This document shows, piece by piece, positions 18,962-29,200 of a DNA stretch of 64,000 nucleotides. The notes below the pieces were generated by a model. It was not told the DNA's origin and did no database searches. It saw only the letters and a program-made list of their open reading frames with translations. A program made the translations under genes and the position numbers. The first letter of the stretch is position 1; the number at the start of each line of letters is the position of its first letter. The stretch is from Bin87 sp963663945 (GTDB taxonomy: Bacteria > Chloroflexota > Dehalococcoidia > Lucifugimonadales > UBA3495), in assembly GCA_963663945.1 (NCBI GenBank), contig OY760687.1, forward strand, positions 806,001-870,000, written 5' to 3'.

Positions 18962-19813
18962 ATGGATTTCCTGATCGAAGGACTGCTGGGTCCTTTCCAG
19001 TACAGTTTCATGCAGCGGGCGCTGGTGGTGTCGCTGCTGGTGGGCGTGATGTGCCCGGTGCTGGGCGTTTACGTGGTAACTCGCGGCCTGGGCTTCGTGG
19101 GCGATGCCCTGGCCCACTCGGTGCTGCCGGGGATGGTGGCCGCCTTCATGCTGGGACTGAGCCCCTTCGTCGGCACCATTCCTGTAGCCATCGCCGTGGC
19201 GCTACTCATCGGCTACCTGGTCAAGCGAGTCGGCGTGGCCGAGGATACCTCGGTGGGGATCACGTTTGCCGGGCTTTTCGCCCTGGGACTGGTCATGCTG
19301 ACGGCGGCCCGCGGACTGCCGGTGAACCTGGAGGACATTCTCCTGGGCCAGGTGCTGGGAGTGTCGCGAACCGACGTGTACATCACCCTGGGCCTGGCTG
19401 GCGCGGTGTTGGCACTGGTTTTCGTTATCCGCAAAGAGCTGCTTTTCGCAAACTTCGACCCCACTGGTGCGTTGGTCATCGGATTACCCACCAACCTGCT
19501 GGAGTACACGCTTCTGGTCCTGCTGTCGGTGGTGACGGTGATTTCGCTGCAGACAGTGGGCATCGTGCTGGTGGTATCCATGTTGATAACGCCTGCTGCC
19601 ACGGGGCTGCTGTTGATGCGGAACTTCTACCGGGCACTGTTTCTGGGAGTGGCGTTGGGAGTTGCCGCTGCCTTCATCGGGCTGTACGTGTCCTTCTACT
19701 TCAACCTGCCCTCGGGCCCGGTGATGGCGCTGCTGACCACCGCCTTTTTCATGCTGGCGCTGGCCTGGAAGCAGGTCGTCTCGAGGCTCACGAATCCCGG
19801 CCGAGCGCCCTGA
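18962..19813 (+). CDS. znuB: Zinc/manganese ABC transporter permease (ZnuB family)
   Basis: A 283-residue membrane protein with about eight or nine hydrophobic helices. ABC-3 family signatures include QRALVVSLLVGVMCPVLGVY, GDALAHSVLPG and GLLLMRNF. ATG 18962 (MDFLIEGLLG) gives the normal N-terminus; the upstream GTG 18920 would add 14 unlikely residues. Last gene of the operon. Confidence 0.92.
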   Translation: MDFLIEGLLGPFQYSFMQRALVVSLLVGVMCPVLGVYVVTRGLGFVGDALAHSVLPGMVAAFMLGLSPFVGTIPVAIAVALLIGYLVKRVGVAEDTSVGITFAGLFALGLVMLTAARGLPVNLEDILLGQVLGVSRTDVYITLGLAGAVLALVFVIRKELLFANFDPTGALVIGLPTNLLEYTLLVLLSVVTVISLQTVGIVLVVSMLITPAATGLLLMRNFYRALFLGVALGVAAAFIGLYVSFYFNLPSGPVMALLTTAFFMLALAWKQVVSRLTNPGRAP

Positions 19814-20169
19814 ATCAACAGGTAGCCCTTACCCGTTTCGGGAATGACCCAGCGCAGCACCCGGTTGGCGTTGTTCAGGACCAGGCTTGTTGAAAACGTC
19901 GGCGTGCCAGCCGACCCAATGAGATGCTCGGTCGCGGTGCCGCGACGGTCTGTTGTTTTCGCGGCGTTGGGTGATCGGACCTTTGGACCGTGGCCGCATC
20001 CGCTTCAACCTGTTCCAGTTCACAACCCGGCAGATCCGGAATTTTCTTGACAGCAACCGTCCGCCAGCCCCGACTGACGAGCAACTGGGCTGCGGCAATC
20101 GGGTGGCTCCTGCGGTACGGCTGGAACATGGGCCCGCCCGAACGGGGCGTGGAACCGGGCGCCAGCCGC
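19814..20169. other. Intergenic region before the IS3 remnant
   Basis: No confident gene. On the - strand 19930-20110 reads like protein (RGWRTVAVKKIPDLPGCELE) and may be a degenerate fragment; family not recognised. Confidence 0.35.
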
Positions 20170-20430
20170 CCCGTCAAGCCTGCGGACGTCTCTTTCATCG
20201 AAGCATTTAACGGGCGGTTCCGACCGAAATGTCCGATCGAGAAATAGCTACTCTCCCTGGAGGACGCCGAGGCAAAGGTGGGTTCCTGTCCGAATCCATA
20301 CCATGAAGAAAGGCCACGCAGTGCCCTTGGAACCAAGTTCCCGGGAAGTTCGTAGCGCTGGCAGAAAGTGGAGACAGACCCGCAAAACCCGCACTATGGC
20401 TGGTACCGGAAATGGGGCAAGGCCATCGGC
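20170..20430 (+). pseudogene. IS3-family OrfB transposase C-terminal remnant
   Basis: One frame encodes DVSFIEAFNGRFRPKC, then LLSLEDAEAKV, then PYHEERPRSALGTKFPG, which is the end of the rve integrase domain of IS3-group OrfB including the third catalytic Glu (FIEAFNG). Two in-frame TAG codons interrupt it, after CPIEK (about 20246) and after PGSS (about 20356). The upstream D-D part and the other orf are absent. Decayed insertion sequence. Confidence 0.8.
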
Positions 20431-20654
20431 CCAGGATCCAAACAATAATGCTGGATCCATTCGTGGGGGCCTGATCCCGATGACTCAGCGGACACATGCC
20501 CATGATGCCGCAGGAATGATGCAACCAGCGCGGTATCACATTGGTTCGTGCGATAACATAATCTTTTATAATCTCAGCCGGCGCCAGCAACAAATGGCCA
20601 TATCGAACCGTATCCCACATTCCTTGACGGGAGCATTGCAAGGGATGCGAAGCC

Positions 20655-23072
20655 GTGCATCAGCCAGGGGGAGAGTCAGAGTTGACCACAGAAGACCACC
20701 GCGATTCGGAGATTAGGGCCCTGCGGGCCCGCCTGTCCAGAATGACCGAGGCGAGCCGGCGCATCAACGAGAACCTGGACTTCGACACCGTCCTCCAGGA
20801 CGTTCTGGATTCGGCCCGATCTCTTATCGAGGCCCGGTACGGCGTGATCACCCTGTTCGACACACAGGGGAATATTCAGGAGTTTCTGTCTTCCGGCTTG
20901 ACCGCCGAGGAAGCTGCGAACCTCTGGGTCCTGCCAGAAGGGCTTGCGGTCTTCAATTCGCTGAGCCAGGTTCAGGAACCGCTGCGAATGAGCGACTTTG
21001 ATTCCTACCTGCGTTCGCTGGGGCTTCCGGAGTTCCGGGCCCCGATGGACGTGGGACCGTCGATCCCTTTGATGGTGGCCCCGATCCGGTACAAGGACGA
21101 GACGGTCGGCATCTTTTTTGTGTGCGAGAAGGAGGAGGGCCAAGGGTTCACCGCCGAGGACGAGGAGACGCTGGCGATGTTCGCCTCCCAGGCGGCGCTG
21201 GTGATCGTCAACGCTCGGCGTTACCGCGACGAGCAGCGCGCCAGGGCCGACCTGGAAACGCTGATCGACACCTCTCCGGTGGGTGTGATCGTCTTCGACG
21301 CCCGCACGGGAGTCCCCACTTCCTTCAATCGCGAAGTGGACAGGATTCTCAGCCGCCTGCAGCCCGAGGGCCCGGATTTTGGTGGCCTGATGCAGTCGGC
21401 CACCATCCGTCGAGCCGATGGTAGGGAGGTCTCCCTGCAGGATCTATCGATGGTCCAGGTGCTCAGCGCCGGAGAGACGGTCCGGGCCGAGGAGGTGGTC
21501 ATCGCGATGCCTGATGGCGAGAGCGTTACGTTATTGCTGAACGCCACCCCCATCCTATCAAGGAGTGGAGAGATCGAGACATTCGTGGTCACCCTGCAGG
21601 ACATGACCCCGGTGCAAGAGATGGAACGGCTGCGCGCCGAGTTCCTGGGCATGGTGAGCCACGAGTTGCGCACCCCACTGACGTCGGTCAAAGGATCTGT
21701 GGCAACCCTGCTGGACCCCGCAGCCGCGCTGAACCCCGCAGAGATGCGCCAATTCCTGCGCATCATCGACACTCAAGCCGACCGGATGCGCTCTCTGATC
21801 AGCGATCTGCTGGATGTGGCGCGAATCGAGACCGGGGCGCTGTCGGTATCACCGGAACCCGCAGACGTGGCAGTGCTGGTCAACGATGCGCGCAGCTCGT
21901 TTGTAAGCACCGGAGGCAAGCACGCTCTCGAAATCGACCTGGAGCCGGACCTTCCCTGGGTGATGGCGGACCGGCCGCGGATGGCGCAAGTGCTGGGCAA
22001 CCTGATCGCCAACGCGGCGCGGCACTCGCCGGGGAACTCTCTTATCAGGGTGAGCGCGGTTCGGGACAGATACCACGTGGCGGTGTCGGTTTCCGACCGC
22101 GGCCGGGGCATTCCAGCGGAAAACCTGCCCAACCTGTTCAGGAAGTTCGCAAGGTTGGAGGCAGACGACCAGGGAGGCGACACCGGGTTGGGTCTCGCCA
22201 TCTGCAGAGGGATCGTGGAAGCCCACGGCGGACGCATCTGGGCCGAGAGTGACGGCGCGGGCCTGGGAGCGCGCTTCACCTTCACCATCCCGGTCGTGGA
22301 GGAACGCGGGTTCGTATCTCCGGTATTGCCACCGGTTCGGCCTTCACGGCTGGAGGAAATCCCGATACCCATCCTGGCAGTGGATGACGACCCGCAGGCG
22401 CTCCGGTACGTGAGGGACGCGCTGTCCAACGCGGGCTACCACGCCGTCGGCACCGGAGACCCGAAGCAAGTCACGCGCCTCCTGGACGCCGAGGCTCCTG
22501 AACTCGTGCTTCTCGACCTGATGCTGCCGGGAACGGACGGCATCGAGCTGATGCAGGAGATACGGGAGATGTACGACATTCCGGTGATCTTCCTGTCGGC
22601 CTATGGGCAGGAGGAACTCGTGGCGCGGGCCTTCGACATGGGCGCCGCCGACTACGTGGTCAAGCCGTTTTCACCCACGGAGCTTGCGGCCCGGATCCGG
22701 GCCGCCCTCCGCCGGCACTCCGCGCCGGAGCCCGTGACCTCCTACGTGCTGGGCGACCTGGAGATCAACTACGCCGAACGCCGGGTGACCCTGTCCGGAA
22801 GCCCGGTGCGGTTGACCGCCATCGAGTACCGCACCCTCGCCGAACTGTCGACCAACGCTGGAACGGTGGTGACCTACGCCCAGCTACTGAGGCGCGTGTG
22901 GGGCGAAGACCAGAACGCAGACGTCCGTCCGATGCGCACCGTGATCAGCACCCTGCGCCGGCGACTGGGCGACGATGCCGACAACCCCACGTACATCTTC
23001 ACCGAACCCCGGGTCGGCTACCGCATGGCGAAAGCGGGGGGCGACGCGGAGCAAGGGTCCACAGGGGAGTGA
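20655..23072 (+). CDS. Hybrid sensor histidine kinase fused to an OmpR-type response regulator
   Basis: An 805-residue single-chain two-component system without TM segments. Order: coiled start (15-45), GAF domain (about 40-190), PAS-like domain (about 197-318), HisKA with SHELRTP (phospho-His336), HATPase_c with N453 in NLIANAARHS and G boxes DRGRGIP and GLGLAI, receiver domain (571-687; acidic DDD 577-579, phospho-Asp621, K670), and winged-helix Trans_reg_C (700-792). The receiver is followed by a DNA-binding output, so signal sensing and transcription control lie in one protein. Start GTG 20655; TTG 20682, 8 nt after GGGGAG, is a good alternative. The signal and target genes are unknown; the giant-protein gene convergent downstream is one candidate target. 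Confidence 0.9.
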   Translation: MHQPGGESELTTEDHRDSEIRALRARLSRMTEASRRINENLDFDTVLQDVLDSARSLIEARYGVITLFDTQGNIQEFLSSGLTAEEAANLWVLPEGLAVFNSLSQVQEPLRMSDFDSYLRSLGLPEFRAPMDVGPSIPLMVAPIRYKDETVGIFFVCEKEEGQGFTAEDEETLAMFASQAALVIVNARRYRDEQRARADLETLIDTSPVGVIVFDARTGVPTSFNREVDRILSRLQPEGPDFGGLMQSATIRRADGREVSLQDLSMVQVLSAGETVRAEEVVIAMPDGESVTLLLNATPILSRSGEIETFVVTLQDMTPVQEMERLRAEFLGMVSHELRTPLTSVKGSVATLLDPAAALNPAEMRQFLRIIDTQADRMRSLISDLLDVARIETGALSVSPEPADVAVLVNDARSSFVSTGGKHALEIDLEPDLPWVMADRPRMAQVLGNLIANAARHSPGNSLIRVSAVRDRYHVAVSVSDRGRGIPAENLPNLFRKFARLEADDQGGDTGLGLAICRGIVEAHGGRIWAESDGAGLGARFTFTIPVVEERGFVSPVLPPVRPSRLEEIPIPILAVDDDPQALRYVRDALSNAGYHAVGTGDPKQVTRLLDAEAPELVLLDLMLPGTDGIELMQEIREMYDIPVIFLSAYGQEELVARAFDMGAADYVVKPFSPTELAARIRAALRRHSAPEPVTSYVLGDLEINYAERRVTLSGSPVRLTAIEYRTLAELSTNAGTVVTYAQLLRRVWGEDQNADVRPMRTVISTLRRRLGDDADNPTYIFTEPRVGYRMAKAGGDAEQGSTGE

Positions 23073-23210
23073 TGGCGTACTGCGCACATGTACGGCGCCG
23101 GCCACGGGTGGCACGCTGATCATCTGAGGTGGCCGAGCCTGACTAACCGGTTCCCGAACCGGCGGCAAGACCACAAGCCAGTGCACCCGCCAGCGCCTTT
23201 GCGCCCGCCG

Positions 23211-26200
23211 CTACGGCTCAGCCGTTTGCACCGTCAGTGTGTTCGATGCGTTGTTGGGCCGCGTGAAGGTGTTCTGGCCATCCGAGGTGATGCTTGATCC
23301 CACACCGTGGACCCGCCCCTGCGGCAGCTTGATGGTGACCGGAACTCCAAGGGTTGTCGGCATAACGGTTATTACGTAGAGCCCGCCCTGATCGATGATG
23401 ATGTTGGTAACGGTCCCATTGGTTATCTGGAAGTCCGAGGCGGTCAACCCGCGTACTAGTTCAACGGTCGTGAATCTCACCTCAGGATCGGTGAAAGTCA
23501 AATCGGTACGGAAAATCCCCGTTGCCACTTCATTCGGGTAATTCGCGAAGCGATGGGGCAGGTAAACTCCACTGAGTTCCGAGTCCAATTCGGCGCTATC
23601 CCAGTTGGGTGTATGCACCCCCAACCTCTCGGACGTGTTCAGGATCGTATCGCCTTGCCGCATGCGCGCCTGGTAAGTCACGGCCCCGCCTCGGCCCGAG
23701 AAATGCGTATGCATGAACCTGATGCACGTGTCGCCGCAGCCGGTGTAATCATCTCCCGGTTCGGCTTCTCTCCATATTCCGAAATCTTCCGTGTCGAGAT
23801 CCTCGATACTAGCGCCAAAGTAGCTCTTTCGGCGCAGTTCAAACACCACGTCCGCGTCGGTCGGGATTGGACTTCCCAGCTCCCAGCAGAGGTCCACCCG
23901 AGCGTCCTTGTTAATCAGTCTTGCCCCGCAAAGCTTCAGCACCGTGGGCGCCTGGCTGCCATCCACATCGTGGCTCGCCAAAGTTCCGAGCGCGCCATGG
24001 CCCAGGGTAGCGTCCCTGTGGGTGGTGATGTGGCGAATGGAACCGCCATTGAGCCGCAGGCGATCGGCTCCCAGATAAATTCCGTTGCTATCCCGATCTC
24101 CTGACTGGACTGTGTACTCGAACTCGATGCTCGCCGTGCCGGAGCCGCCGCTGTAACTGAAGCCGACGTCCCGAGCGGGGTTGTCCGTGTCTCCGATGCG
24201 GACTACCAGCGTCGGAGTGCCGCTGTCGGTATTGACCACCACCAGTGAATCGAATTCGACCCTGAACCGGATGGTTTCGCCCTCTCCGTAGAAGCCATCG
24301 GCAGAGACGGGGTTAGAGGCGATTTTGACGCCTCCGGAGACAATCCGCGGCCGCTTGTTGACCTGATGCCGGGGATTTGGGTCCAGGGCGCCGTGGGTGA
24401 TCAGCGCATCCTCATTGGTAACCAGGTGCTTGATGCTCCCTCCGTTGAGCGCCAGGCCGTTTTCGCCGAGGGCCAGGCCGGCGACGGAACTGTCCAACGA
24501 GTTCACCGTGTAGGTGAAAGTCAGCACTCGATTGTTGGAATCTATTGATTTGTAACTGGCCTGACGATTGTAGGCCCCTGAGACAAACCCAACGTAGGGC
24601 GTGCCGTTGGTGGTGTCCACCGACACCGGTCCGTCGAATCGGACAGACAATTCGATCTCGTCACCGGTGGCATAGGTGTCGTCCCAGCCCGGGTTGCTGG
24701 AGAAGGACACCCCGCTGATTTCCGCCCACAACCGGTTCACGGTTACGGTGTAGGAGCGAGTGGTCAGGCCAGGCTTGGACACGTTAACCGTACTGGTATT
24801 GGCGCCCCGATCCAAATCAACCTGGTGCCCGTCCGTGTTAGTGTCCGAGTCCGCGGGTGTGATTACGACCGTGCTTCCGGTGTCCGCTGACGCCGACACG
24901 GTGGTTTCCGTGACTCCGCGACCCACGGTAGCCGTGTAACTGATGGTTCCGTAGGCAAAGGCTGGCGACAGCGTCATGTCGCTGAGAGACAGGGTTGTGA
25001 GGGCAGCGAGCTGGATGCTCCCGTCCACCTTGTGGCGAGAGGGAGTGCCGTCCGAGGCCGGCGTGCCGTGGTTCAGATTGGCATCCCGTCCGGTGGAGGC
25101 GTGCTTGATGGTGCCTCCCTGGCGCCGTATCTGATTCCTGCTCACGACTATTCCAGTGTTGTCCATATCCTCGCCCTGCACCACGTACTCAAACACCAAG
25201 GTGTCGGTTCCGGACCCGCTGGCGTAGGCCATATCCTTGTCCCTCGCCCGGATTCCTGGATGCCACAACCTCGTCCTCAAGGTTGGAGTGCCGCCGGTGG
25301 TGTCCACGTTCACCACGGAGTCGAAGGTCACGCTGATGGCGATGGTCTCACCCAGACCGTAGGTGTCCGTGGTCGCCTGAGGCGTGGACGTGATTACCAC
25401 GCCGCCAGTGACAACCTTCGGGATCTTGTTCACCAGGTGGCCCGACTGGTCGGACAGCGCGGCGTGGGTCAGCACCGCAGCCCGGCTGCTGACGCTGTCC
25501 GTAATGGTCCCCCCATTCAGGGCCAGGGAGTTGGCGCCGATGGACACCCCGTCCTGGTCGTCATCCGCTGCCACCACCGTGTAGGAGAAAGTCAGGATGC
25601 GGTTGGTGGCGTCGATGGACGAGTAGACAGCGTTTCGCCTATTGCTTCCCACCGCGATGGTCACATACGGAGTTCCCCCAGTGGTGTCCACCGTAACGGG
25701 CGAGCCGAAGGTCACGGTGGCGGTGATGGCGTCGCTTTCAGCATAGGTGGAGTCAGTCCCAGCGTCGCTGGAAACCGCAACCGACTGCACCGCCGCGTTG
25801 AACGAGATGGTGACGGTGTACGTGCTGGTGATCTTGCCGTCGGCAGAGGCCGTGATGGTGATGGCCGTGCCCTGGCTCACGTCCACCTGGTGTCCATCGA
25901 CGCCGTCTTCAGCATCGGCCGGGGAGATCGTGATCGACGTTCCCGTCTCTGCCGTGGCCGACACCGTGGTCTGCGTGGTGGCCGTGGTCGCGGTTCCGAC
26001 GTAGGTCGTCGTATCGGCGTCGAAGGCGGGCGCCAGGGTGACGCCGGTCAGGGCGAGGGCGGACAGCGTGGCCCGGTCAGCCCCCAGCGTGCCGTCCACC
26101 TTGTGGTCGGCGAAGACCCCATTCGTCCCGGGCTGAGCGTGGGTCAGCAGCGCGCCCAGCCCGGTGGTGGAATGGGTTATCGTGCCGCTGTTCAGCGCCA

Positions 26201-29200
26201 GTTGGCTGGCTGCCACGGCGACGCCGTCGTCGTCAACGTCATCAATCAGCACGGTGTACTCAAACACCAGCGTAGCGGTGCCGGTGCCGCTGGCGTAGGC
26301 GAGGGTCCTGGACACCGCTGCGCCGCCGCCCTCCGAGAAGCCCATGGTCAGGGTCGGCGTGCCCCCGGTGGTGTCCACGTCCACTACAGAGTCGAAGGTG
26401 ACAGAGAAGGCGATGGTCTCACCCAGACCGTAGGTGTCGTTGGTCGCCTGGGGCCTGGACGTGATTGCCACGCCGCCGGCTACGACCTTCGGGATCTTGT
26501 TCACCAGGTGGCTCGACTGGTCGGCCAGCCTGGCGTGGGTCAGCACCGCAGCCCGGTTGCTGACACTGTCCGTGACGGTCCCCCCATTCAGGGCCAGAGA
26601 GTTGGCGCCGATGGACAACCCGTCCTGGTCACTGTCGCCAGCCACCACCGTGTAGGAGAAAGTCATGATGCGGTTGGTGGCATCGATGGATGAGTAGCCA
26701 GCGTTCCGGTCGTTATCGCCCACCGCGATGGTCACATACGGTGTGCCGGCGGCGGTGTCCACGGTGACCGGGCGGTCGAAGGTGACGGCTACCGTGATGG
26801 CGTCGCCTTCAGCATAGGTGGCGTCAGTCCCCGGGTCACTGGAAACCGCAACCGACTGCACCGCCGCGTTGAACGAGATGGTGACGGTGTAAGTGCTGGT
26901 GATCTTGCCGTCGGCAGCGGCCGTGACCATGATGGCCGTGCCCTGGCTCACGTCCACCTGGTGTCCGTCGACGCCGTCTGCAGCATCGGCCGGCGAGATG
27001 GTGATCGCCGTTCCCGTCTCTGCAGTGGCCGACACCGTGGTCTGCGTGGTGCCTGTGGTCGCGGTTCCGACGTACGTCGTCGTATCGGCGTCGAAGGCGG
27101 GCCCCAGGGTGACGCCGGTGAGGGAGAGGGCGGACAGCGTGGCCTGGTCAGCCCCCAGCGAGCCGTCCACCTTGTGGTCGGCGAAGACGCCATTCGTCCC
27201 GGGCTGGGCGTGGCTGAGGTTAGCGTCCTTGCCGGTGGTGGAGTGGGTTATCGTGCCGCTGTTCAGCGCCAGTTGGTTCGCTGCCATAGCCAGGCCGTCG
27301 TCATCCACGTCGTCGATGAGCACGGTGTACTCAAACACCAGGGTAGCGGTGCCGGACCCGCTGGCGTAGGCAAGGGTTTTGCTGACCGGGTTGCCGCCGC
27401 CCTCCGAGAAGCCCATGGTCAGGGTCGGTGTGCCCCCGGTGGTGTCCACGTTCACCACCGAGTCGAAGGTCACGCTGAAGGCGATGGTCTCGCCCAGACC
27501 GTAGGTGTCGGTGGTCACCTGGGGCGTCGACGTGATTGCCACTCCGCCGGTGACAACCATTGGAATCCTGTTCACCAGGTGGCCCGACTGGTCGGACAGC
27601 GCGGCGTGGGTCAGCACCGCAGCCCGGCTGCTGACGCTGTCCGTGATGGTCCCGCCGTTCAACGCCAGAGAGTTGGCGCTGATGGATACCCCGTCCTGGT
27701 CGTCATCCGCTGCCACCACCGTGTAGGAGAAAGTCAGGATGCGGTCGGTGGCATCGATGGAGGTGTATGCCGCGTTCCGGTCGTTGCTGCCCACCGCAAT
27801 GGTCACATACGGAGTGCCGGCGGCGGTGTCCACGGAGACCGGCCGGTCGAAGGTGACGGCTACCGTGATGGCGTCGCCTTCAGCATAGGTGTCATCAGTC
27901 CCCGGGTCGCTGGAGACCGCAACGGATTGCACCGCCGCGTTGAACGAGATGGTGACGGTGTAAGTGCTGGTCAACTTGCCGTCGGCAGAGGCCGTGACCG
28001 TGATGGCCGTGCCCTGGCTCACGTCCACCTGGTGTCCGTCGACGCCGTCTTCAGCATCGGCCGGCGAGATCGTGATCGACGTTCCCGTCTCTGCAGTGGC
28101 CGACACCGTGGTCTGCGTGGTGCCCGTGGTCGCGTTTCCGACGTAGGTCGTGGTATCGGCGTCGAAGGCAGGAGCCAGGGTGACGCCAGTGAGGGAGATG
28201 CCGGACAGCGTGGCCCGGTCAGCTCCAAGGCTGCCGTCCACCAGGTGCTCTGCGAAGACGCCATTCGTCCCGGGCTGGGCGTGGGTCAGCAAGGCGTCCT
28301 GCCCGGTGGTGGCGTGGGTTATCGTGCCGCTGTTCAGCGCCAGTTGGTTCGCTGCCATGGCGACGCCGTCGTCATCCACGTCGTCGATGAGCACGGTGTA
28401 CTCAAACACCAGGGTAGCGGTGCCGGTGCCGCTGGCGTAGGTGAGGGTTTTAGAAACCGCTGCGCCGCCGCCCTCCGAGAAGCCCATGGTCAGGGTTGGG
28501 GTGCCCCCGGTGGTGTCCACGTCCACCACGGAGTCGAAGGTGACAGAGAAGGCGATGGTCTCACCCAGACCGTAGGTGTCGTTGGTCGCCTGGGGCGTGG
28601 ACGTGATTGCCACTCCGCCGGTGACGACCTTCGGGATCCTGCTTACCAGGTGGCCCGACTGGTCGGACAGCGCGGCGTGGGTCAGCACCGCAGCCACGCT
28701 GCTGACGCTGTCCGTGATGGTCCCCCCATTCAGGGCCAGGGAGTTGGCGCCGATGGACACTCCGTCCTGGTCGTCATCCGCTGCCACCACCGTGTAGGAG
28801 AAAGTCAGGATGCGGTTGGTGGCGTCGATGGACGAGTAGACAGCGTTTCGCCTATTGCTTCCCACCGCGATGGTCACATACGGAGTTCCCCCAGTGGTGT
28901 CCACCGTAACGGGCGAGCCGAAGGTCACGGTGGCGGTGATGGCGTCGCCTTCGGCGTATGTGGAGTCAACACCGGGGTCGCTGGAGATCGCAACGGACTG
29001 TACCCTCGCTGAACTGCGGGACAAAGCCACTCCGTAGGTCGTCGAGGCCGCGCCCGGTTTCATCACCTGGATGGTGACCATCTCCCCTTCGACCACCGGC
29101 ACTTGATGCCCGGCGATGGCGCCGTCGGCGTCGGCCGGGTCGATTACGGCGGATATGGGATCGGCGTCAAGCGCAGCCAGCGCGGTCAGGGTCACCTGCG

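Noticed and set aside
22884..23186. - strand ORF at the end of the hybrid kinase gene
   Set aside because: It overlaps the winged-helix coding region and has no family resemblance.
25032..29012. Long + strand ORFs (553 and 683 codons) opposite the giant gene
   Set aside because: They are antisense shadows of the repetitive, GC-rich giant gene; their Gly/Val/His/Arg-rich repeats mirror its repeat period and they have no family resemblance.
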